Source: Actinoplanes palleronii
GTDB taxonomy: Bacteria > Actinomycetota > Actinomycetes > Mycobacteriales > Micromonosporaceae
Assembly: GCF_016862315.1 (NCBI RefSeq)
Contig: NZ_BOMS01000086.1
Coordinates: 1 to 46,011, forward strand
Direction: 5' to 3'
DNA: 46,011 nt
Part shown: one piece after another, positions 16,279 through 24,239 of the stretch
How the letters are laid out: each line of letters opens with the position of its first letter
How positions within the stretch are numbered: the stretch's first letter is position 1
Notes under the pieces: generated by a model
The model's input: only the letters and a program-made list of their open reading frames with translations
The model's database searches: none
Told to the model about the DNA's origin: nothing
Translations under genes and position numbers: made by a program

Positions 16279-16617
16279 TCAGGTCGCGGCGAACCTCGCG
16301 GCGATCTCCCGGTGCCGGGCCACGGCTTCCCGCCCGTCCTCATGCTGGACGGCCACTCCCGGCATCCGGAACATCGTCTCCAGCTGCTCCGCGAACACCC
16401 GATGCTGCTCGCTCGCGAACTCCCGGCACGGCAGGCACGTCACGCTCCGCGGATGCGGCGAGGTCATCACCCGCGCCACCCGCTGCCCGCACCCGGTCTC
16501 CACCTCCGCCGGCAGGTCCCCGACCAGCCCGAACGTGGCCGCCAGCAGGTTACGAACATCCGCACCGGAGCGCACGAGACCCACCTCGACGTGCACATGG
16601 GGATCGATGCCGCTCAC
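16279..16617 (-). CDS. Conserved-looking hypothetical protein with a CxxC motif
   Basis: 112 residues from a GTG (SGIDPHVHVEVGLVRSG). The function is not recognised. A Cys pair in SVTCLPCREFASEQH, together with earlier C-G-Q-R and His residues, could bind zinc or form a disulphide. The composition is soluble with no signal peptide. A longer TTG-initiated frame to 16641 exists but has no ribosome binding site. The coding potential is supported by codon usage and ordered composition, not by a known family. Confidence 0.6.
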   Translation of the reverse strand: MSGIDPHVHVEVGLVRSGADVRNLLAATFGLVGDLPAEVETGCGQRVARVMTSPHPRSVTCLPCREFASEQHRVFAEQLETMFRMPGVAVQHEDGREAVARHREIAARFAAT

Positions 16618-16655
16618 CCCCGCAGCGTCCCACAACCCCAAAGATCAAAACCACT

Positions 16656-16672
16656 TTCCGGTACGACCGGAG
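16656..16672 (-). terminator. Hairpin with T-rich tail after the DUF2809 gene
   Basis: On the minus strand, tccggt-cgt-accgga is followed by aagtggttttg, about 30 bases after the DUF2809 stop. The stem is short but the tail is unusually T-rich for this DNA. Confidence 0.5.
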
Positions 16673-16701
16673 CCCGCCCCGCCCAGTCACCGCCGGAGGG
16701 G

Positions 16702-17079
16702 TCAGCGGGCGCGGCGGTGGAGCCAGGTCAGGAGCAGGGCCGGCGGGACGATGCCGGCCAGGTACCAGAACAGGTCGGCCGGGTCGAAGCTGACGCCGAG
16801 GATCAGGCGGGCCGCCAGGCTGCGCGCGGCGAGCGCGGCCGGGATCGGGCTGAGCTGCAGGAACTCGACCGCCCAGCAGTACCCGGCGGCGATCAGCGCG
16901 ACCCACCCGGACGCCAGCCGGGGCCACAGCGCCACCACCCCGGCGAAGACGGCCGCCGCGTACAGCGCGGTCCCGGACGCCTGCTCGACCAGGCCGTTGC
17001 TCAGCAGCGGGCTGCCGGTGAAGCGCCGGATGCCGAATGCCAGCACCACACAACCCACCGCCGCGACGAGTGCGGTCAC
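16702..17079 (-). CDS. DUF2809 family membrane protein
   Basis: 125 residues with three to four hydrophobic segments. The family is recognised from GTALYAAAVFAGV near the first third and from AVEFLQLSPIP...RLILGVSFDPADLFWYLAG, the E-x-x-Q-L and G-x-x-F-x-x-x-D-L motifs of DUF2809. The role is unknown. The GTG start (VTALVAAVG) lies 32 bases after the stop of the PPOX-family gene and is the only reasonable in-frame start. It is probably the second gene of a PPOX-DUF2809 unit that ends at the hairpin at 16656-16672. Confidence 0.75.
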   Translation of the reverse strand: MTALVAAVGCVVLAFGIRRFTGSPLLSNGLVEQASGTALYAAAVFAGVVALWPRLASGWVALIAAGYCWAVEFLQLSPIPAALAARSLAARLILGVSFDPADLFWYLAGIVPPALLLTWLHRRAR

Positions 17080-17111
17080 CCGCCGTCCGAAGTCCGCAAC
17101 AGGCTGGACGG

Positions 17112-17546
17112 TCAGGGGTAGACCCGGGTCGGGGTGATCAGGACGGCGGCGCGGCGGTCGTCGGCCATCGTCCGGTCGTACGCGGGCCAGTCGTCGTGGG
17201 TGCCCCCGGCCGCCGTGAAGATCTCGCGGAGCAGCAGGCGCAGGCGTTCCGCGTCGAGCCACGGCTGCGGGTCGTCCGGGCCGGCCAGTTGTGCCCGCCC
17301 CTCCACGGTCGCGTACCGCCAGCCGCTGCGGAAGGCCACCGCCAGATCCGGTCGCTCCCGCAGGTTGCGCAGCTTCACCGGCCCGTACGTGACGAACGCC
17401 AGCACCGGGGTCCCGTCGCCGGGATGGCTGATCAGACCGGTGTTGACCAGCGTGGACTGCACCGTGAGATCGGCGCGCGCGGTGGACACCACGGCCAGCC
17501 CGGTCTCGCCCCGGCTCAACTCCCAGGCACCTTCGAGTGTGGTCAC
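17112..17546 (-). CDS. PPOX-class F420/flavin-dependent oxidoreductase
   Basis: 144 residues of the pyridoxamine-5'-phosphate-oxidase-like split-barrel fold, most like the F420-dependent group. Seen are LAVVSTARADLTVQSTLVNTG (first strand pair), VLAFVTYGPVKLRNLRERPDLAVAFRSG (cofactor-binding region with K-L-x-N-L-R) and the C-terminal WPAYDRTMADDRRAAVLITPTRVYP. The GTG at 17546 is preferred over one at 17555 because TAGCGT lies seven bases upstream and the protein then begins TTLEGAWEL as is usual in the family. It is divergent from an LLM-class oxidoreductase, and both families often use F420H2. Confidence 0.85.
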   Translation of the reverse strand: MTTLEGAWELSRGETGLAVVSTARADLTVQSTLVNTGLISHPGDGTPVLAFVTYGPVKLRNLRERPDLAVAFRSGWRYATVEGRAQLAGPDDPQPWLDAERLRLLLREIFTAAGGTHDDWPAYDRTMADDRRAAVLITPTRVYP

Positions 17547-17553
17547 CCGGCCC

Positions 17554-17559
17554 ACGCTA
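17554..17559 (-). promoter_or_regulatory. Leaderless -10 box (TAGCGT) of the PPOX gene
   Basis: TAGCGT, seven bases, then GTG at 17546. It lies only nine bases from the opposite-strand -10 box at 17569-17574. Confidence 0.45.
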
Positions 17560-17568
17560 CCCGGTGAC

Positions 17569-17574
17569 TAACCT
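17569..17574 (+). promoter_or_regulatory. Leaderless -10 box (TAACCT) of the LLM oxidoreductase gene
   Basis: TAACCT, six bases, then ATG at 17581; no ribosome binding site is present. Confidence 0.5.
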
Positions 17575-17580
17575 GCCCTC

Positions 17581-18459
17581 ATGCTGATCAGTTTCGGGTG
17601 CCCGGTGTCCGGCGCGTGGGCCCAGCCGGAAACACTCACGTCGATCGCCCGGCAGGCCGAGGAGCTCGGTTATCACGGGCTCTGGGCGTTCCAGCGGCTG
17701 CTCGCCGGCCGTGATCAGGACCTGGCCCCGAGCTATCAGAGCGTGCTGGACCCGATCGTCGCGCTGACCTGGGCCGGCGCGGCCACGTCCCGGATCCGGC
17801 TGGGCGTCTCGGTGATCAACCTGCCGTACCTGTCGCCGGCCTACCTGGCGAAACAGGTGAGCAGCCTGGACCGGCTCACCGGCGGCCGATTCGACCTGGG
17901 CCTGGGCACCGGCTGGTCGGAGCCCGAGTTCGTGGCCACCAACGCCGACCCGCGTCCGCGCGGCCGCCGGACCGAGGAGTACCTCGCGGTGCTGCGCACC
18001 CTGTTCACCGGCGAGGAGACCGCGTTCGAGGGCGAGTTCTACCGGGTGCCGCCGAGCCGGATGCTGCCGCGCCCGGTGCAGCCCGGCGGCCCGCCGATCC
18101 TGCTCGGCGGGACCGCGGAGGTCGCGTTGCGCCGGGCCGGGCGGATCGCGGCCGGCTGGGTGAGCAGCAGTCGCGCCAGTCCGGCCGAGGTCGAGCGCGG
18201 GGCACGGATCGTCCGGCAGGCCGCGGCCGAGACCGGCAAGAACCCCGATGACGTACGGGTGGTGGTCCGGGCCGCGGTCGACTCCGGGACGGAGTCCTGG
18301 GATCAGATCCGGACACGCGCCCGGCAGTACGCGGACGCCGGCGCCACCGAGCTGTTCTACGAGCCGAACTGGGACCCGCGGATCGGTGGCCCGGATGCGG
18401 ATCCGGACGCCGCCGCCACGCTCGGTAGTGAGATGCTCGTCAATCTCGCACCGGTGTGA
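17581..18459 (+). CDS. LLM-class F420-dependent oxidoreductase
   Basis: 292 residues of the luciferase-like monooxygenase superfamily. The TIM-barrel markers are AEELGYHGLWAFQR, SRIRLGVSVINLPYLSPAYLAKQVSSLDRLTGGRFDLGLGTGWSEPEF (the conserved barrel core with GRF-L-G-G/T-G) and RPVQPGGPPILLGGT. The class with these motifs in actinobacteria generally uses coenzyme F420 (TIGR03619-type); this is inferred from the family, not shown. The substrate is unknown. It starts at an ATG preceded by TAACCT. It is divergent from the PPOX-family gene with only about 35 bases between the start codons, so the two promoters share DNA. Confidence 0.9.
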   Translation: MLISFGCPVSGAWAQPETLTSIARQAEELGYHGLWAFQRLLAGRDQDLAPSYQSVLDPIVALTWAGAATSRIRLGVSVINLPYLSPAYLAKQVSSLDRLTGGRFDLGLGTGWSEPEFVATNADPRPRGRRTEEYLAVLRTLFTGEETAFEGEFYRVPPSRMLPRPVQPGGPPILLGGTAEVALRRAGRIAAGWVSSSRASPAEVERGARIVRQAAAETGKNPDDVRVVVRAAVDSGTESWDQIRTRARQYADAGATELFYEPNWDPRIGGPDADPDAAATLGSEMLVNLAPV

Positions 18460-18480
18460 TCACCGGCGGATCAGGGTGTT

Positions 18481-18486
18481 TACCCT
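18481..18486 (+). promoter_or_regulatory. Leaderless -10 box (TACCCT) of the CBM6 protein gene
   Basis: TACCCT, six bases, then GTG at 18493. Confidence 0.45.
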
Positions 18487-18492
18487 TGCCGG

Positions 18493-19119
18493 GTGGACCA
18501 GCCCTCTCCGTCCGTCTACCGGACCCGCGCCTGGACGAACCGCAACCGGGCAGTGGCCGGCGCCGCCGGTCTCGGCCTGCTGTTCGTCGGCTATCTGATC
18601 GGCCGCTGGCAGGACACGCCCGCCGAGACCCCGGTGCCCGCGTCGATGGCCTCGACCGTGCCGTCCGCCGCGCCGACCACCCCGTCACCGGCGCCGACCA
18701 CGCCCGCGCCGACCCCGGTGAAGTACCCGCTGCTGCAGGCCGAGTCGGCGAACGAGCTGAAGGGCCTCGAGGCGCAGGACACCGAGGACGAGGGCGGCGG
18801 GCAGAACGTCGGCTGGATCAACCGGGGTGACTACCTGCGATTCGACAACTTCGTGTTCGGCGAGGTGCCGGCGACGAAGGCGAAGATCCGGGTGGCGTCC
18901 GACGCCGGGGTGGCCGGCCGGGTGCAGATCCGGCTGGACGCGGCGGACGCCGCCCCCGTCGGTGAGCTGTCGGTGAGCAACACCGGCGGGTGGCAGAACT
19001 GGCGTACCGACGTCGCGGCGCTGACCCCGGTGACCGGGACGCACACGGTCTACCTCACGTTCACCGCGGGCGACGACAGCGAGTTCATGAACGTCAACTG
19101 GATCCAGTTCGAGCACTAG
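18493..19119 (+). CDS. Membrane-anchored CBM6-type carbohydrate-binding protein
   Basis: 208 residues. There is a basic N-terminus, one hydrophobic segment (about 23-38, VAGAAGLGLLFVGYLIG), then a Thr/Pro/Ala-rich stalk (about 48-75, with PTTPSPAPTTPAPTP). Residues about 78-208 match a family 6/35 carbohydrate-binding module: LQAESAN, GQNVGWINRGDYLRFDNF, IRVASDAGVAGRVQIRLD, GELSVSNTGGWQNWRTDVAAL and HTVYLTFTAGDDSEFMNVNWIQFE. No catalytic domain is attached, so it may be a surface glycan-binding protein that faces outward. The GTG start carries TACCCT six bases upstream. It is convergent with the Hsp20 gene. Confidence 0.85.
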   Translation: MDQPSPSVYRTRAWTNRNRAVAGAAGLGLLFVGYLIGRWQDTPAETPVPASMASTVPSAAPTTPSPAPTTPAPTPVKYPLLQAESANELKGLEAQDTEDEGGGQNVGWINRGDYLRFDNFVFGEVPATKAKIRVASDAGVAGRVQIRLDAADAAPVGELSVSNTGGWQNWRTDVAALTPVTGTHTVYLTFTAGDDSEFMNVNWIQFEH

Positions 19120-19137
19120 GCCGCGGCGGGCCGGTGC

Positions 19138-19536
19138 TCAGCGGGCCGCGGCGACCTCGGCCTGGCGGGGCTGGCGCTCGTCGACGACCGGGATGCTCAG
19201 GGTCAGCACGCCCTGGTCGTAGCGGGCCTCCAGGCGGTCGGTGTCCAGCAGGTCGGCGAGCTGGACGTCCCGGCTGAAGCCCACCGGGCGCTCCGCGATC
19301 ACGTACTGGACGTCGGCACCGGCGGCACACTTGCGCTCGGCGCGGATCGTCAGCACCTTGCCCTCGACGGTGATGTCGATCGACGCGGCGTCGTAGCCGG
19401 GCAGGTCGATGTCGATGAAGAAGTTGGCGTCGTGGCGGTACGCGTCGATGCGCGCGCCCGCTGTCCGGGTCGAGTTCTCCAGGACCCGGGCGGTGAGACG
19501 CTCGAGGTCGCGCACGGTGGGGGTGGTGAGCAACAT
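19138..19536 (-). CDS. Hsp20/alpha-crystallin family small heat shock protein
   Basis: 132 residues, a small ATP-independent chaperone that binds unfolding proteins. The alpha-crystallin domain runs from about residue 28 to 120: RIDAYRHDANFFIDIDLPGYDAASIDITVEGKVLTIRAER, FSRDVQLADLLDTDRLEARYDQGVLTLSIPV. The terminal IPV is part of the beta-strand; the C-terminal I-x-I anchor is short or absent. The ATG is supported by GAGGAA eight bases upstream. No CIRCE, HAIR (HspR) or RheA-type operator is visible in the 200-base upstream region, so its heat control, if any, is of another kind. Confidence 0.92.
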   Translation of the reverse strand: MLLTTPTVRDLERLTARVLENSTRTAGARIDAYRHDANFFIDIDLPGYDAASIDITVEGKVLTIRAERKCAAGADVQYVIAERPVGFSRDVQLADLLDTDRLEARYDQGVLTLSIPVVDERQPRQAEVAAAR

Positions 19537-19574
19537 GGGTGGTTCCTCGATTTCACGTGAGCGTGGGTGACTCG

Positions 19575-19580
19575 ATTCTA
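19575..19580 (-). promoter_or_regulatory. Putative -10 box (TAGAAT) of hsp20
   Basis: TAGAAT on the minus strand, 38 bases before the ATG, within a locally AT-rich stretch (ttctaaaaacc on the plus strand). No convincing -35 or heat-shock operator is seen. Confidence 0.35.
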
Positions 19581-19728
19581 AAAACCGAGATTTCCAGGAC
19601 GCGATTCCCTCGCTTTTTGTGACCGCCGTCGCGTTTTGTCCCCTCAGCAACGGGAACATTTGGGGCCCTTTGCGAGGTGAACCCGACGGGAAGATCGGGA
19701 AGTGCTGGAGCGGGTGATCGACCTCTCA

Positions 19729-19734
19729 TAGGGT
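19729..19734 (+). promoter_or_regulatory. Leaderless -10 box (TAGGGT) of the rhamnosidase gene
   Basis: TAGGGT, six bases, then ATG at 19741; no Shine-Dalgarno sequence. Confidence 0.5.
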
Positions 19735-19740
19735 CGCCGC

Positions 19741-22263
19741 ATGAAGCCGCGGGTCGAGCACCTCGAGGAAGCGTTCGGGATCGGCGAACGGTCGCCACGG
19801 TTGTCCTGGCGGCTCCCGCCCGGCGCCGACGCGCAGTCCGCCTTCCGGGTGCGGACCACCGACGGCCAGGACACCGGCTGGCTGCCCGGCACGGACCACG
19901 TGCTGGTGGCGTGGCCGTTCGCCGCGCTCGGCCCGGCGCAGCGGGTCACCTGGCAGGTCCGGGTCCGCACGTCACTCGGCGAGAGCCCGTGGTCGGAGCC
20001 GTGCGCAGTGGAGACCGGGCTGCTCTCCCCCGCCGACTGGAGCGCCCGGTGGATCCGCCCGGCCGAGGACAGCGTCGCGCCGGCCGGGCAGCGCCCCGGG
20101 CACGAACTGCGCGGCGAGATCGTCTGCGCCGGGCCGGTGGGCTCGGCCCGGCTCTACGCCACCGCGCACGGCCTCTACGAGGCCTTCGTCAACGGGGTCC
20201 GGGTCGGCGATCAGGAGCTGACCCCGGGTTTCACCCAATACGCTTCGCGTCTCCAGACCCAGACGTACGACGTGAGCGCCCTGCTCCGGCCCGGCGTCAA
20301 CGAGATCACCGTGCTGCTGACCGACGGGTGGTTCCGGGGGCAGGTCGGCCTGCTGCGGGCCGCCGACCAGTGGGGTGCGGCGACCGCCTTCCTGGCCCAG
20401 GTGCACGTGGACGGCCGGGTCGCCGGGGGCACCGGGGACGGCTGGACCAGCCGGGTCTCGGCAGTGCGGGCGGCCGACCTGATCGAGGGCCAGCACGCCG
20501 ACCTCGCCGCCGGGCCCGGGCCCTGGTCTCCGGCCCGGCTCGCGCCGGAGCTGGGCTTCGACGGGCTCGTCGGCGCGGTGGCGCCGCCGGTGCGCCGGAT
20601 CGAGGAACTCCGGCCGGTGGCCATCACCACGCTCGCGCCCGGCCGGCGGGTGGTGGACCTGGGCCAGAACATCAACGGGTGGGTGCGGCTCACCGGCCCG
20701 GCCGGCGCCGAGGTGACCCTGACCCACGGGGAGGCGCTCGGCGCGGACGGCGACGTGGACATGACCCACCTGGCGCCGGCGCTGCCCTTCCTGCCGCATC
20801 CGCTGTCGGCCGGGCAGGTGGACCGGGTCACCTTCGCGGGTGCCGGCGTCTTCGAGCCGCGGCACACGACACACGGCTTCCGCTACGTACGGATAACTGG
20901 TCTTGCGGATTTTTCGGCCGACGACGTGACCGGCGTCGTGGTGCACTCCGACCTGACCAGGACCGGCTGGTTCAGCTGCGACGACGAGCGGATCGAGCGG
21001 CTGCACGAGGCGGCCGTGTGGAGTTTCCGGGGCAACGCCTGCGACATTCCGACCGACTGCCCGACCCGGGAACGGGCCGGCTGGACCGGGGACTGGCAGG
21101 TCTTCGTGCCGGCCGCGGCGTTCCTCTACGACGTGGCCGGGTTCAGCACCAAGTGGCTGCGCGACCTGGCCGCCGACCAGTGGGACACCGGGGTGGTCGC
21201 GAACATCTCGCCGACCCCGCCGGCCGAGGGACGGCACGGGCCGCTCGGCGGATGGAACGGGTCGGCCGGGTGGGGCGACGCCGCGGTGATCGTGCCGTGG
21301 GAGGTCTACCGCGCCTACGGCGACGTGCGGCTGCTCGCCGAGCAGTGGGACTCGATGCGGGCGTGGCTCGGGTTCGTCGAGCGATCCGCGGCCGCCGGTG
21401 CGCACCCGGACCCGCACCTCTGGGACTCCGGCTTCCACTGGGGTGAGTGGCTGGTGCCCGGTGACGTGATCGGGGACATGGCGACCTACCAGGCGCGGGA
21501 CTTCACCGACGTGGCCACGGCCTACTTCTACCGCTCCGCGTCCCTGATGGCAGAGATCGCCGCGGTGCTCGGCCACGACCCGGCGCCGTACGCGGAACTC
21601 GCCGAGCGGGTCCGGGCCGCGTGGCAGGCCGAGTTCGTCGCGGCCGACGGCCGGATCCGGCCGGACACCCAGGCCAACCTGGTCCGGGCGCTGGCCTTCG
21701 GACTCGTCCCGCCGGAGCACACCCGGGCCGCCGCGGACCGGCTCGCCACGCTGATCCGGGACGCCGGGACGCATCTGGCCACCGGGTTCCTGGCCACCGC
21801 GGACCTGCTGCCGGTGCTGGCCGAGCACGGGCACGCCGCCCTCGCCTACGACCTGCTGGCCCAGGACACCGAGCCGTCCTGGATGACCATGCTGGATCGC
21901 GGCGCGACAACGGTCTGGGAGTGGTGGGACGGGGTGAACGCCGACGGGGTGGCGCGGGACTCGCTGAACCACTACTCGAAAGGGGCGGTGATCGGCTTCC
22001 TGCACCGTTACACGGCCGGGATCCGGTGCCTGGAGGCCGGTTATCGGCGCTTCCGGATCGCCCCGATTCCGGGTGGCGGGCTCACCCGGGCGTCGGCGAC
22101 GCACGACAGCCCCTACGGCCGGATCCGCTCCTCCTGGGAGATCACCGACGGCGTCCTCCGCCTGACCGTCGAGGTGCCGCCGGGGACGTCTGCCGAGGTC
22201 GTCGTGCTGTCGACGACAGAGGACGTCGGCCCGGGCACTCACCTCTTCGAACATGCGTACTAA
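19741..22263 (+). CDS. Alpha-L-rhamnosidase, GH78 family
   Basis: 840 residues with the multidomain layout of GH78 inverting alpha-L-rhamnosidases, which release terminal L-rhamnose from plant or microbial glycosides. The N-terminal beta-domains (about 1-400) include SPRLSWRLP, LYATAHGLYEAFVNGVRVGDQELTPGFTQY and DLGQNINGWV. The catalytic (alpha/alpha)6 barrel begins near 410; the motif CDIPTDCPTRERAGWTGD holds the likely general acid E444. ATTVWEWWDGV and SLNHYSKGAV near 730-760 are also typical. There is no signal peptide, so it acts in the cytoplasm on imported rhamnosides. It starts at an ATG with TAGGGT upstream. The adjacent dinB promoter lies within its last codons. Confidence 0.92.
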   Translation: MKPRVEHLEEAFGIGERSPRLSWRLPPGADAQSAFRVRTTDGQDTGWLPGTDHVLVAWPFAALGPAQRVTWQVRVRTSLGESPWSEPCAVETGLLSPADWSARWIRPAEDSVAPAGQRPGHELRGEIVCAGPVGSARLYATAHGLYEAFVNGVRVGDQELTPGFTQYASRLQTQTYDVSALLRPGVNEITVLLTDGWFRGQVGLLRAADQWGAATAFLAQVHVDGRVAGGTGDGWTSRVSAVRAADLIEGQHADLAAGPGPWSPARLAPELGFDGLVGAVAPPVRRIEELRPVAITTLAPGRRVVDLGQNINGWVRLTGPAGAEVTLTHGEALGADGDVDMTHLAPALPFLPHPLSAGQVDRVTFAGAGVFEPRHTTHGFRYVRITGLADFSADDVTGVVVHSDLTRTGWFSCDDERIERLHEAAVWSFRGNACDIPTDCPTRERAGWTGDWQVFVPAAAFLYDVAGFSTKWLRDLAADQWDTGVVANISPTPPAEGRHGPLGGWNGSAGWGDAAVIVPWEVYRAYGDVRLLAEQWDSMRAWLGFVERSAAAGAHPDPHLWDSGFHWGEWLVPGDVIGDMATYQARDFTDVATAYFYRSASLMAEIAAVLGHDPAPYAELAERVRAAWQAEFVAADGRIRPDTQANLVRALAFGLVPPEHTRAAADRLATLIRDAGTHLATGFLATADLLPVLAEHGHAALAYDLLAQDTEPSWMTMLDRGATTVWEWWDGVNADGVARDSLNHYSKGAVIGFLHRYTAGIRCLEAGYRRFRIAPIPGGGLTRASATHDSPYGRIRSSWEITDGVLRLTVEVPPGTSAEVVVLSTTEDVGPGTHLFEHAY
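22247..22262 (+). promoter_or_regulatory. Possible LexA (SOS) box overlapping the dinB -10
   Basis: tcgaac-atgc-gtacta matches 10 of 12 defined positions of the actinobacterial LexA consensus TCGAAC-N4-GTTCGA. It runs into the TAATAT -10 box and lies in the last codons of the rhamnosidase gene, which constrain the sequence too. Confidence 0.4.
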
Positions 22264-22266
22264 TAT
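22261..22266 (+). promoter_or_regulatory. Leaderless -10 box (TAATAT) of dinB
   Basis: TAATAT, six bases, then GTG at 22273. Its first three bases are the stop codon of the rhamnosidase gene. Confidence 0.55.
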
Positions 22267-22272
22267 GGCGTC

Positions 22273-23451
22273 GTGATCCTGCACGCGGACCTGGACTCCT
22301 TCTACGCGTCGGTCGAGCAGCGCGACGATCCTGCGCTGCGCGGCCGGCCGGTCCTGGTCGGCGGCGGCGTGGTGCTGGCCGCGTCGTATGAGGCGAAGGC
22401 GTTCGGCGTGCGCACCCCGATGAGCCTCGGCCGGGCCCGCGCGCTGTGCCCGCAGGCGGTGGTGGTGCCACCCCGGATGGGGGCGTATGCCGCGGCCAGC
22501 GAGGCGGTGTTCGCGGTGTTCCGAGACACCACGCCGATCGTCGAGCCGATCTCCATCGACGAGGCGTTCCTCGAGGTCGACGGGCTGCGGCGGATCAGCG
22601 GCACGGCCGAGCAGATCGCCGCCCGGCTGCGGGCCGAGGTGCGCCGCCGGGTCGGTCTGCCGATCACGGTCGGTGTCGCGGCGACGAAATTCCTGGCCAA
22701 GGTCGCCAGCGGCGTCGGCAAACCGGACGGGCTGCTGGTCGTGCCGCCCGGGCAGGAGCTGGCCTTCCTGCACCCGCTGCCGGTCGAGAAACTCTGGGGT
22801 GTCGGCCCGAAAACCGCGGCCAAGCTGCGCGAACGCCAGATCCACACGGTCGGGCACGTCGCCCGGGTGGGTGAGGCCGCGCTCGTCGCGATGCTCGGCG
22901 CGCACGCCGGCCGGCACCTGCACGCCCTGGCACACAACCACGACCCGCGCCGGGTCACCACCGGCGCCCGGCGCTCGTCGATCGGGGCGCAGTGCGCGCT
23001 GGGCCGGGGCCGGCGCTCGTTCGCCGACGTGGAGGCGGTGCTGGCCGCCCTCGTCGACCGGGTCACCCACCGGCTGCGCGGGGCGAAACGGGCCGGGCGG
23101 ACGGTCACGGTGCGGCTCCGCTTCGACGACTTCGCACGGGTGACCCGGTCGCGCAGCCTGCTCAAGGCCACCATGCAGACCGGTGCGGTGCTGCGGGTCG
23201 CGGTCGACCTGCTGCGCGAGGCCCAGCCGATGATCGACCAGCGCGGCCTGACCCTGGTCGGCGTCGCGGTGAGCAACCTGGACGGTGAGGGCAGTGTCCA
23301 GCTCGAGCTGCCGTTCGAGCCGCCGCGGGCGGACGGGCTGGACGCCGCGGTCGACCGGGTCCGCGACCGTTTCGGCGCCGCCTCGCTCCAGCGCGCCGAC
23401 ATGATCGGCCGGACCCTGCACCCCTCGGTGCCCCTGCTCCCCGACCCCTAG
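22273..23451 (+). CDS. dinB: DNA polymerase IV (Y-family, DinB)
   Basis: 392 residues, an error-prone translesion polymerase. The palm motifs are complete: HADLDSFYASVE with the first metal-binding Asp at residue 6, and SIDEAFLEV with D96 and E97. The steric-gate and finger region is VVLAASYEAKAFGVRTPM. A helix-hairpin-helix thumb (KLWGVGPKTAAKLRERQIHTVGHVA) and little-finger domain (about 230-345) follow. QLELPF near residue 345 matches a beta-clamp binding peptide. The GTG start with TAATAT six bases upstream gives the usual N-terminus. It begins nine bases after the rhamnosidase stop but has its own promoter-like box, with a possible LexA site overlapping. Confidence 0.94.
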   Translation: MILHADLDSFYASVEQRDDPALRGRPVLVGGGVVLAASYEAKAFGVRTPMSLGRARALCPQAVVVPPRMGAYAAASEAVFAVFRDTTPIVEPISIDEAFLEVDGLRRISGTAEQIAARLRAEVRRRVGLPITVGVAATKFLAKVASGVGKPDGLLVVPPGQELAFLHPLPVEKLWGVGPKTAAKLRERQIHTVGHVARVGEAALVAMLGAHAGRHLHALAHNHDPRRVTTGARRSSIGAQCALGRGRRSFADVEAVLAALVDRVTHRLRGAKRAGRTVTVRLRFDDFARVTRSRSLLKATMQTGAVLRVAVDLLREAQPMIDQRGLTLVGVAVSNLDGEGSVQLELPFEPPRADGLDAAVDRVRDRFGAASLQRADMIGRTLHPSVPLLPDP

Positions 23452-23476
23452 GGCCCGGTGAGGCAGACTGCACTGC

Positions 23477-24229
23477 GTGCGGAAGATCTACGTGATCGGG
23501 ATCGGCGCGGGCGACCCGGACCATCTGACCCTGCAGGCGGCCAAGGCGATCGGCCGGACCGACGTGTTCTTCCTGCTGGACAAGGGCGAGACCAAGCAGA
23601 GCCTGGTCGACCTGCGGGAACGGATGATCCGCGGGTATTCGACCCCGCGCCGGCGGATCGTCGAGGGCCGCGACCCGGACCGCGACCGGGCCCCGGCCGA
23701 CTACACCGGGACCATCGCGGACTGGCGGACCCGCCGCTCCCAGGTGATCGAGGACCTGATCACCGAGCACCTGAAGGACGAGGAGACCGGGTCGTTCCTG
23801 GTCTGGGGCGACCCGTCGCTCTACGACTCGACGATCGCCATCCTGGACGAGATCCTCGGCCGCGGCGCGATCACTTTCGAGTACGAGGTGATCCCCGGCG
23901 TCAGCAGCGTCTCCGCCCTGGCCGCCAAGCACCGGATCGGGCTGAACCGGGTCGGGCAGCCGTTCCAGGTGACCACCGGCCGGCGGCTGGCCGAGGGCTG
24001 GCCGGAGGGCGCCGACGACGTGGTCGTGATGCTCGACGCCCAGCAGGCGTTCACCGGCCACCCGGACGCGGAGATCTACTGGGGCGCCTACCTCGGCACC
24101 GAGGACGAGCTGCTGGCCTCGGGCCGCGTCGCGGACGTCGCCGACGAGATCCTCACCACCCGCGCCGAGGCCCGCGAACGCCACGGCTGGATCATGGACA
24201 CCTACCTCCTGCGCCGCCACCCCGACTGA
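23477..24229 (+). CDS. cobF: Precorrin-6A synthase (deacetylating), CobF
   Basis: 250 residues, the SAM-dependent C-1 methyltransferase that removes the acetyl group from precorrin-5 in the aerobic cobalamin pathway. The tetrapyrrole methylase fold is marked by IGIGAGDPDHLTLQAAKAI at the N-terminus, the central FLVWGDPSLYDSTIAIL and VIPGVSSVSALAAKHRI. The CobF-specific features are YTGTIADWRTRRSQVIEDLI and the C-terminal RHGWIMDTYLLRRH. The GTG start has no ribosome binding site; CAGACT seven bases upstream is a weak -10. It is separated from the other cob genes by a carboxymuconolactone decarboxylase-like gene. Confidence 0.93.
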   Translation: MRKIYVIGIGAGDPDHLTLQAAKAIGRTDVFFLLDKGETKQSLVDLRERMIRGYSTPRRRIVEGRDPDRDRAPADYTGTIADWRTRRSQVIEDLITEHLKDEETGSFLVWGDPSLYDSTIAILDEILGRGAITFEYEVIPGVSSVSALAAKHRIGLNRVGQPFQVTTGRRLAEGWPEGADDVVVMLDAQQAFTGHPDAEIYWGAYLGTEDELLASGRVADVADEILTTRAEARERHGWIMDTYLLRRHPD

Positions 24230-24239
24230 CCCCGCTGTT

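Noticed and set aside
19537..19740. CIRCE, HAIR or RheA heat-shock operator upstream of hsp20
   Set aside because: None of the inverted repeats TTAGCACTC-N9-GAGTGCTAA, CTTGAGT-N7-ACTCAAG or TGTCATC-N5-GATGACA is present.
19972..23421. Open frame of about 1150 codons on the minus strand
   Set aside because: It runs antisense across two recognised genes (GH78 and dinB) with an Arg/Gly/His-rich, domain-free translation.
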